In this document: positions 59,258 through 64,000 of the stretch, piece after piece
Numbering within the stretch: the first letter of the stretch is position 1
How the letters are laid out: each line of letters begins with the position of its first letter
NCBI GenBank assembly: GCA_964559455.1
Contig: CAZLHO010000001.1
Span: 97,399-161,398, forward strand
DNA: 64,000 bases
Source of the DNA: CAZLHO01 sp964559455
Lineage (GTDB): Bacteria > Krumholzibacteriota > Krumholzibacteriia > LZORAL124-64-63
Direction: 5' to 3'
Translations under genes and position numbers: made by a program
Notes under the pieces: generated by a model
Database searches by the model: none
Told to the model about the DNA's origin: nothing
The model's input: the letters and a program-made list of their open reading frames with translations, nothing else

Positions 59258-59746
59258 ATGCGGCCTCGCAGACGCCACGGCGAGCATTGGCGTCCCCCGC
59301 CCTGGATGGGCCTGGGGGCGGCATTGCTCTGTCTCGTCCTGGTCAGCGGCCAGGCATACGGCCAGATTTCCGTCGTCGAAGACGTCGAACTCGATTTCGG
59401 CGCGGTCGTCGACGTGGACGGGTCCGTCGTGCTCAACCTCAGCGACACCATCGCCTCGGATCCCAACGGCATCCACGTGGGCGGCTTCGTCTCGTCCGGG
59501 GTCTACCGCATCCAGGGCGATCCCCTGACCGCCGTGGACATCGACATCTCGGCCCAGAACGGCAGCGGACTGAGCCTTTCGGGCTTCACGACCAGCGAGG
59601 GCGCGCCGCCGATCCTGGCCGCCGCCCTGGACGCCGGCGGGCGCCTGGACCTGACCCTGGGCGCCACGCTCACGGTCACCTCCAGCCAGGCCACGCCCGG
59701 CGACAACCAGGCGCTCTCCTTCACTTTCACCATCGACTACAACTGA
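59258..59746 (+). CDS. DUF4402-like pilin subunit 2
   Basis: The 162-aa product (AAAGGAGG 9 nt before the ATG) has an Arg-rich n-region, a signal peptide (PWMGLGAALLCLVLVSGQAY, then GQ) and the same mature pattern as subunit 1: VELDFGAVVDVDGSVVLNL, then IDISAQNGSGLSLSGFT and a final LSFTFTIDYN. It is a diverged paralogue (clearly alignable along the length). The sigma-54 promoter upstream, rather than sigma-28, suggests it is made earlier, for example as an initiator or tip subunit. Confidence 0.8.
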   Translation: MRPRRRHGEHWRPPPWMGLGAALLCLVLVSGQAYGQISVVEDVELDFGAVVDVDGSVVLNLSDTIASDPNGIHVGGFVSSGVYRIQGDPLTAVDIDISAQNGSGLSLSGFTTSEGAPPILAAALDAGGRLDLTLGATLTVTSSQATPGDNQALSFTFTIDYN

Positions 59747-59882
59747 TCCCGCACGGGCCCGCGCACGTGAAGAATCGCGCCGCTGCGGCCAGATCCTGAC
59801 CGGAACCTTCCGTCTCACGATCCCTCAATCGCCGTAAATCCCTGATTAACCATTGTTTTCGGCCTTTTTGCGCCGGGGACGC

Positions 59883-59897
59883 TGGCACGTCCGTTGC
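59883..59897 (+). promoter_or_regulatory. Sigma-54 promoter of the chaperone-usher genes
   Basis: TGGCACG (59883-59889), TCCG, TTGC (59894-59897): perfect -24/-12 elements and spacing, about 85 nt before the chaperone ATG. Confidence 0.82.
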
Positions 59898-59982
59898 GAT
59901 GCGCTCCATGGCGAATATTCTCGGCCGATCCGGCAGGGAGACCGGACCGGCGCACGATACCGTCCCCGGGAGGACCTGATCC

Positions 59983-60852
59983 ATGAGACTCGACCGCAAA
60001 CGCAGCCTGCTCACCCTCGCGATCCTGACGGCCGGATGGACCCTGGCGGCGCCCGCCCTGGCCGCTTCCGTCGTCTCGATCGCGCCGACGCGGATCCTCT
60101 TCGACGGCCGCTCGCGGGTGGCGACGATCTACCTGAGCAACAAGAGCGACAAGGCGTCGACCTACCGCATCTCGATCGTGAACAAGCGGATGATCGAGTC
60201 GGGGCAGATCGTCCCCGCGGACAGCGCCCGCCACGACGAACTCTTCGCCAGCGACCTGCTGCGCTTCTCGCCGCGCCGGGTGGTCATCCCGCCCCGCGGC
60301 AGCCAGACGGTGCGCGTGATGCTGCGCAGCCCCAAGAACGGAGAGCTGCCGCCCGGAGAATACCGCTCGCACCTGGTCTTCCAGTCGGTGCCCGACGTGC
60401 CCACGGTCGAGGAGTTGGACGACAGCGACGGCGACCTGCGCGTGCGCGCGGTGGCGATCATCGAGACCTCGATCCCGGTCATCGTCCGGCGCGGTCCCCT
60501 GGACGCCGACCTCCGCTTCGGCCGGCCGAGCCTGGGAGCGAACCCCAACGCGCCGGGGCGGCCGATCCTGACCGTGCCCATGGAGCGCAGCGGCGACCGC
60601 TCGGTCTACGGCGTGCTGCGCGTGGACTGGTTCGACGGCCAGGGCCGCAGCGAGGAGCTGGCCGTGCTCAGCGGCCTCGCGGTCTACACGCCCACGCCGG
60701 TGCGCAACGTCCAGCTGCCCCTCTCGGTGCCGCCCGGCGTCTCGCTGGAATCCGGCAACCTGAACATCAGCTTCGTCGAATCCGAGGAGGGCGGCGGCGA
60801 TCTCGCGATCGAGACCACCTTCCCCCTCGTGGAAAGCGCGGGCGCCCGATAG
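59983..60852 (+). CDS. PapD-like periplasmic pilus chaperone
   Basis: The 289-aa protein has a signal peptide (LAILTAGWTLAAPALAA) and two Ig-like domains. The first has the chaperone start VVSIAPTRILFDGRSRVATI and the FSPRRVVIPPRGSQTVRVML G1-strand region, and the second spans about 175-280. It should hold pilin subunits (58502, 59258) and deliver them to the usher 1 bp downstream. It is of the archaic/alternative type rather than the FGS/FGL Pap/Fim type. Confidence 0.85.
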   Translation: MRLDRKRSLLTLAILTAGWTLAAPALAASVVSIAPTRILFDGRSRVATIYLSNKSDKASTYRISIVNKRMIESGQIVPADSARHDELFASDLLRFSPRRVVIPPRGSQTVRVMLRSPKNGELPPGEYRSHLVFQSVPDVPTVEELDDSDGDLRVRAVAIIETSIPVIVRRGPLDADLRFGRPSLGANPNAPGRPILTVPMERSGDRSVYGVLRVDWFDGQGRSEELAVLSGLAVYTPTPVRNVQLPLSVPPGVSLESGNLNISFVESEEGGGDLAIETTFPLVESAGAR

Positions 60853-60853
60853 C

Positions 60854-63800
60854 ATGCGATCCCGGCCCACACAATGGCTCTGGGTGCTGATCCTGGCCTC
60901 GCTCCTCGCGGGCGCGGCCGGAACCGCCGCATCTCCCGCCGGCGATCCGCCCCTGAACGAAGAGGACCTCCTGATCCTGGAGGTCCTCCTCGACCGCTAT
61001 TGCGTGAGCCAGGGCCTGCCGGGCTACTCCCTGCCCGACGGCCGGGTGCTGCTGCCGCTGGGCGCCATCTGCGACGCGCTGGAACTCGCTCTCGACGTCG
61101 ACCCGGAGGCGGGTCGGGCCCGAGGATGGTTCATCCGGGAAGACCGCACCTTCTCGCTGGACCTCGAAACGCGGTCCGTCACCATCGACGGCCGCAGCTC
61201 GGGCTTCGACCCCCTCCTGGTCCGTTCCGACGACGCCGACATCTACGTCGAATCCGACCTGCTGTCCCGGTGGCTGCCCCTGGACTTCGACGTGCGCCTG
61301 GAAACCATGCTGGTGCGCATCGCCGCGCGCGAGACCGTCCCCCTGCAGAACCGGCTGAAGCGGGACGAGGCCCGCGCCCAGGCCCTGCAGCGGCAGAAGA
61401 CCGGCGGCCTGGACTTCCCGCTGCGCGAGGCGGGCTACCGCCGCCTGAGCTGGCCGCTGATCGACGCCAGCGCCGACTACCTGACCCGCGAGGACATGCC
61501 CGATCCCCTGGTCTCGATCCAGACCGCCGGCGACCTGGCCGGACTGTCGACGCGGTCCTTCCTGACCCACAGCCGCGGGCGCGCGATCAGCACCGCCCGC
61601 CTGCGGGCCGGGCGCGAAAGCGCGTCCGGCTCCCTTTTCGGGCCGCTCGGGGCCACCAAATACGAGTTCGGCGACATCTACGCGCCCAGCATCCCGCTGG
61701 TGCTGCGCGGCAAGCAGGGGCGCGGCCTCTACCTGACCAACCAGCCTCTGGTCCGGCCCCAGGAATTCGACGCGACCACGGTCGAGGGCGACGCGCCGCC
61801 GGGCTGGGAGATCGAGCTCTACGTCAACGGCGGCCTCTACGAGTACGCCTCGATCGGCGCCGACGGACATTACCGCTTCGAGGACGTGCCGCTGCGCTTC
61901 GGGCAGAACGTCTTCCGCAAGGTGCTCTACGGTCCGCAGGGACAGGTGCGCGAGGAGACCGACCAGGTGGCCATCGGCACCGACATGGTGAAGGAGGGGC
62001 GCCTGCAGTACCGGCTGCTCTCGCTGCAGGACGAGCGGCCGATCTTCCTGGACGATCCCGAGGTGCGCTACCCCACCGAGGACTTCGGCGCCTGGAACCA
62101 CCACGCCGAAGTGGGCGTGGGCCTGATGCGGAACCTGTCGCTGTCGACGAGCCTCAGCCGGCTCTCGGTGCGCGGCGTGCGCCGGGACTACGGCGAGGTC
62201 ACGGCCCGGTCCAGCTTCTCCGGCCTCTACACCCAGTTCATGGGCGCCAGCGATCTCGAGGGCGGCACGGCGCTGCGGCTGTCCGCGCAGGGTCGCCTGG
62301 GCAACAGTTCGCTGCTCTTCGAGCAGTCCCTCTTCGACGCCTTCCGCAGCGACTACAACGAGCCGGGCCAGAACATGACCAGCGAGACCCGCCTGCGCTG
62401 GAGCGGCGCGGCCTCCCGGCTCTTCGGCCGGTCGGTGTCCTACGACCTGAAGCTGGAGACCAGCGCCTTCGAGGACCGCGGCATCGACCGCCAGGACCTG
62501 ATGGCCGCGCGCCTGGCGACGAACTTCTCGCGCTTCTCGCTGTCGAACATGCTGCAGTACCGCAACACCGCGGCTCCCGACGGCGGCACCGACCAGGTCT
62601 ACGGCGAGCAGCTGGTGAGCAGCTGGTGGGGGCCGATCACCCTGCGCGGCCGCGCCCGCTACCGCATCGATCCGGGCATGGAGCTGCAGTCGCTGGGCGG
62701 CACGCTGAGCTGGCGGCCGTCCACCCGCCTCAATGCGCGCCTGCAGCTCCAGAAGGACATAACCGGTGCCGGATCGACGAACCTGAACGCCAACCTGAGC
62801 TGGCTGCTGGACTCCATGGCCGTCGGGCTGATGCTGAACCACGCCACCGCCGGCGAGGACTATCTGGGATTCTCGATCTCGACCTCGCTGGCCCACGAGC
62901 CGAATTCCGGCAAGTGGTTCATGCAGCGGCAGCGCCTGGCCACCGGCTGCGCCGCCAGCCCCTTCGTCTTCCTGGACGCCAACGCCAACGGCGTCTTCGA
63001 CCACGACGACGAGCCCATCGCCGGCGTCCGTTTCCTGGGCAGCAGCTTCTGGCAGGGGATCGAGACCAACGAGCATGGCAGCGCCTTCCTGCCCGGGCTG
63101 CCGGCCAACCTGCCCAAGAACGTGAAGATCGACCTGGAGTCGCTGGGCGATCCCTTCCTGCTGCCCACCGAGCCCGGGCTGTCGGCCATGGGCCACGCCG
63201 GCAGCATCGTCGAACTGGAATTCCCGATCACCTACTCCGGCGAGATCGAGGGGTCGGTGCTGGCCGAGACCGCCGCCGGCCGGCGGCCGGCCCGCAACAT
63301 CGCGCTGACCCTGGTGGACCGCTTCGGACGGAACGTCCAGACGACGGTCAGCGAATTCGACGGCTACTTCCTCTTCCAGGAGATCCGGCCGGGCTGGTAC
63401 GCGATCGAGGTGCAGCCCCGCAGCCTGGAGCGACAGCGGCTGGCCGCGCCGGCACGGCAGGAGGCCATGGTGCCGGCCGGCGGCGGGGTCTCGGCGGGGC
63501 ACGAGATCGTGCTGCGCCGCGCGGGGACGCGCGCCGCCGACGCCGAGCCGTTGATCGACGTGGAATCGGATCGGACGATGGAGCCGGCCGCGACGACCGT
63601 CGCGCCGGTGCTGCGCAGCGACGAGGACATCTTCGCCGACAAGCAACTGGACCTGGTGGAGAAGGTGCTGCTGATCGAGGAGCGGGACCGGGCCGCCGAG
63701 GAAGCCCGCGAGGTCCCGTCGGCCGCGCCCGAGGAGCCCGATCATTCCGTGACGCCGGCGCCCGCCCCGGCGCGGGCCGCGACGCCGACAGTCGGCGCCG

Positions 63801-64000
63801 GCCTGGGCCGCCAGTACTTCTACGGCCTGCTCGAACGCCCCGGCCCCGCCGTGGCGGCGCCCGCGGACAGCGCGCCCCCAGGCCCGGATCCCCGCGTCCT
63901 GAACCGCGAGAACGCCGGGGGGCCTACCGACGACGAGGTCCGCGATTTCGTGCGGGTCTTCAAGACCGTCCGCTACCTGCTGCCCTGGCTGGGCCGCTAG
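60854..64000 (+). CDS. Divergent outer-membrane usher with C-terminal SdrD-B/Cna-like domains
   Basis: The 1048-aa product begins one base after the chaperone stop and ends at the last base of the window. After a signal peptide (WLWVLILASLLAGAAGTAAS) there is a ~180-residue periplasmic domain of two similar modules (LPDGRVLLPLGAICDALELA), an E-set domain (about 316-358, WEIELYVNGGLYEYASIGAD, then GHYRFEDVPLRFGQNVF), a long beta-barrel region (about 390-690), a DANANGVFDHDDEP acidic-loop domain (near 709), a Cna/carboxypeptidase-regulatory-like domain (about 790-855) and an Ala/Pro/Glu-rich tail. Classical PapC motifs are weak, so I call it usher by context and layout. Confidence 0.72.
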   Translation: MRSRPTQWLWVLILASLLAGAAGTAASPAGDPPLNEEDLLILEVLLDRYCVSQGLPGYSLPDGRVLLPLGAICDALELALDVDPEAGRARGWFIREDRTFSLDLETRSVTIDGRSSGFDPLLVRSDDADIYVESDLLSRWLPLDFDVRLETMLVRIAARETVPLQNRLKRDEARAQALQRQKTGGLDFPLREAGYRRLSWPLIDASADYLTREDMPDPLVSIQTAGDLAGLSTRSFLTHSRGRAISTARLRAGRESASGSLFGPLGATKYEFGDIYAPSIPLVLRGKQGRGLYLTNQPLVRPQEFDATTVEGDAPPGWEIELYVNGGLYEYASIGADGHYRFEDVPLRFGQNVFRKVLYGPQGQVREETDQVAIGTDMVKEGRLQYRLLSLQDERPIFLDDPEVRYPTEDFGAWNHHAEVGVGLMRNLSLSTSLSRLSVRGVRRDYGEVTARSSFSGLYTQFMGASDLEGGTALRLSAQGRLGNSSLLFEQSLFDAFRSDYNEPGQNMTSETRLRWSGAASRLFGRSVSYDLKLETSAFEDRGIDRQDLMAARLATNFSRFSLSNMLQYRNTAAPDGGTDQVYGEQLVSSWWGPITLRGRARYRIDPGMELQSLGGTLSWRPSTRLNARLQLQKDITGAGSTNLNANLSWLLDSMAVGLMLNHATAGEDYLGFSISTSLAHEPNSGKWFMQRQRLATGCAASPFVFLDANANGVFDHDDEPIAGVRFLGSSFWQGIETNEHGSAFLPGLPANLPKNVKIDLESLGDPFLLPTEPGLSAMGHAGSIVELEFPITYSGEIEGSVLAETAAGRRPARNIALTLVDRFGRNVQTTVSEFDGYFLFQEIRPGWYAIEVQPRSLERQRLAAPARQEAMVPAGGGVSAGHEIVLRRAGTRAADAEPLIDVESDRTMEPAATTVAPVLRSDEDIFADKQLDLVEKVLLIEERDRAAEEAREVPSAAPEEPDHSVTPAPAPARAATPTVGAGLGRQYFYGLLERPGPAVAAPADSAPPGPDPRVLNRENAGGPTDDEVRDFVRVFKTVRYLLPWLGR

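Noticed and set aside
60767..63745. A 992-codon open frame on the minus strand
   Set aside because: It is antisense to the usher and chaperone genes, which have signal peptides and family features. The reverse frame has none and is a composition artefact.

Overview
The window is GC-rich bacterial chromosome, and most of it is one nearly complete flagellar gene cluster. Several lineage hints fit an FCB-superphylum or neighbouring uncultured phylum (Krumholzibacteriota or Eisenbacteria-like): a 29-residue basic COX24/AURKAIP1-type ribosomal protein gene at 55286-55375, a Bacteroidetes-style GlmU-like protein at 56395-57795, and a PorV-like outer membrane protein at 8010-9080. This placement is an inference from gene families; I could not run a phylogeny.

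Layout. 1-2050: purine genes purH (cut by the window edge) and purC, with a good sigma-70 promoter. 2143-6020: comEC and a diguanylate cyclase. 6190-7956: an MltD-like lipoprotein transglycosylase. 8010-9080: a PorV-like protein. 9178-36679: a run of flagellar genes all on the minus strand. In transcription order these are a TPR protein, a coiled-coil protein, an orphan HATPase, flgB, flgC, fliE, fliF, fliG, fliH, fliI, fliJ, a motE-like gene, fliK, flgD, flgE, flbD, motA, motB, fliL, fliM, fliN, fliO, then fliP, fliQ, fliR, flhB, flhA, flhF, a small membrane protein, fliA, two small unknown genes and a sigma-54 activator. 36972-40678: a two-component pair (kinase plus NtrC-type regulator). 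40845-41216: flgM. 41750-44829 (plus strand): flagellin, fliD, fliS, fliT. 44835-54524 (minus strand): flgF, flgG, flgA, flgH, flgI, flgJ (fused to a transglycosylase), flgN, flgK, flgL, fliW, csrA. 54753-57795: PilZ protein, COX24-like peptide, HU protein, a probable structured RNA and the GlmU-like protein. 57884-64000: an unusual chaperone-usher-type appendage locus with DUF4402-like subunits, a PapD-like chaperone and a divergent usher.

Regulation can be read directly. Five sites fit the sigma-54 consensus with exact spacing (upstream of the TPR gene, fliP, flgF, the second DUF4402 gene and the chaperone). Three sites fit sigma-28/FliA (flgM, flagellin and, unexpectedly, the first DUF4402 pilin gene). 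This implies a cascade in which the kinase/regulator pair and the FleQ-like activator drive sigma-54 hook-basal-body operons, FliA/FlgM drives late genes, and CsrA/FliW controls flagellin translation through two sites next to its ribosome binding site. The pilus locus appears wired into the same cascade, which is the most novel feature here.

Other points of interest are a FlhF with degraded GTPase motifs and no flhG beside it, a FliA with a 60-residue C-terminal extension, a FlgH without a lipobox, an orphan HATPase in the main operon, PomA/PomB-like stators, and a candidate minus-strand RNA whose G-U wobbles fix its strand.
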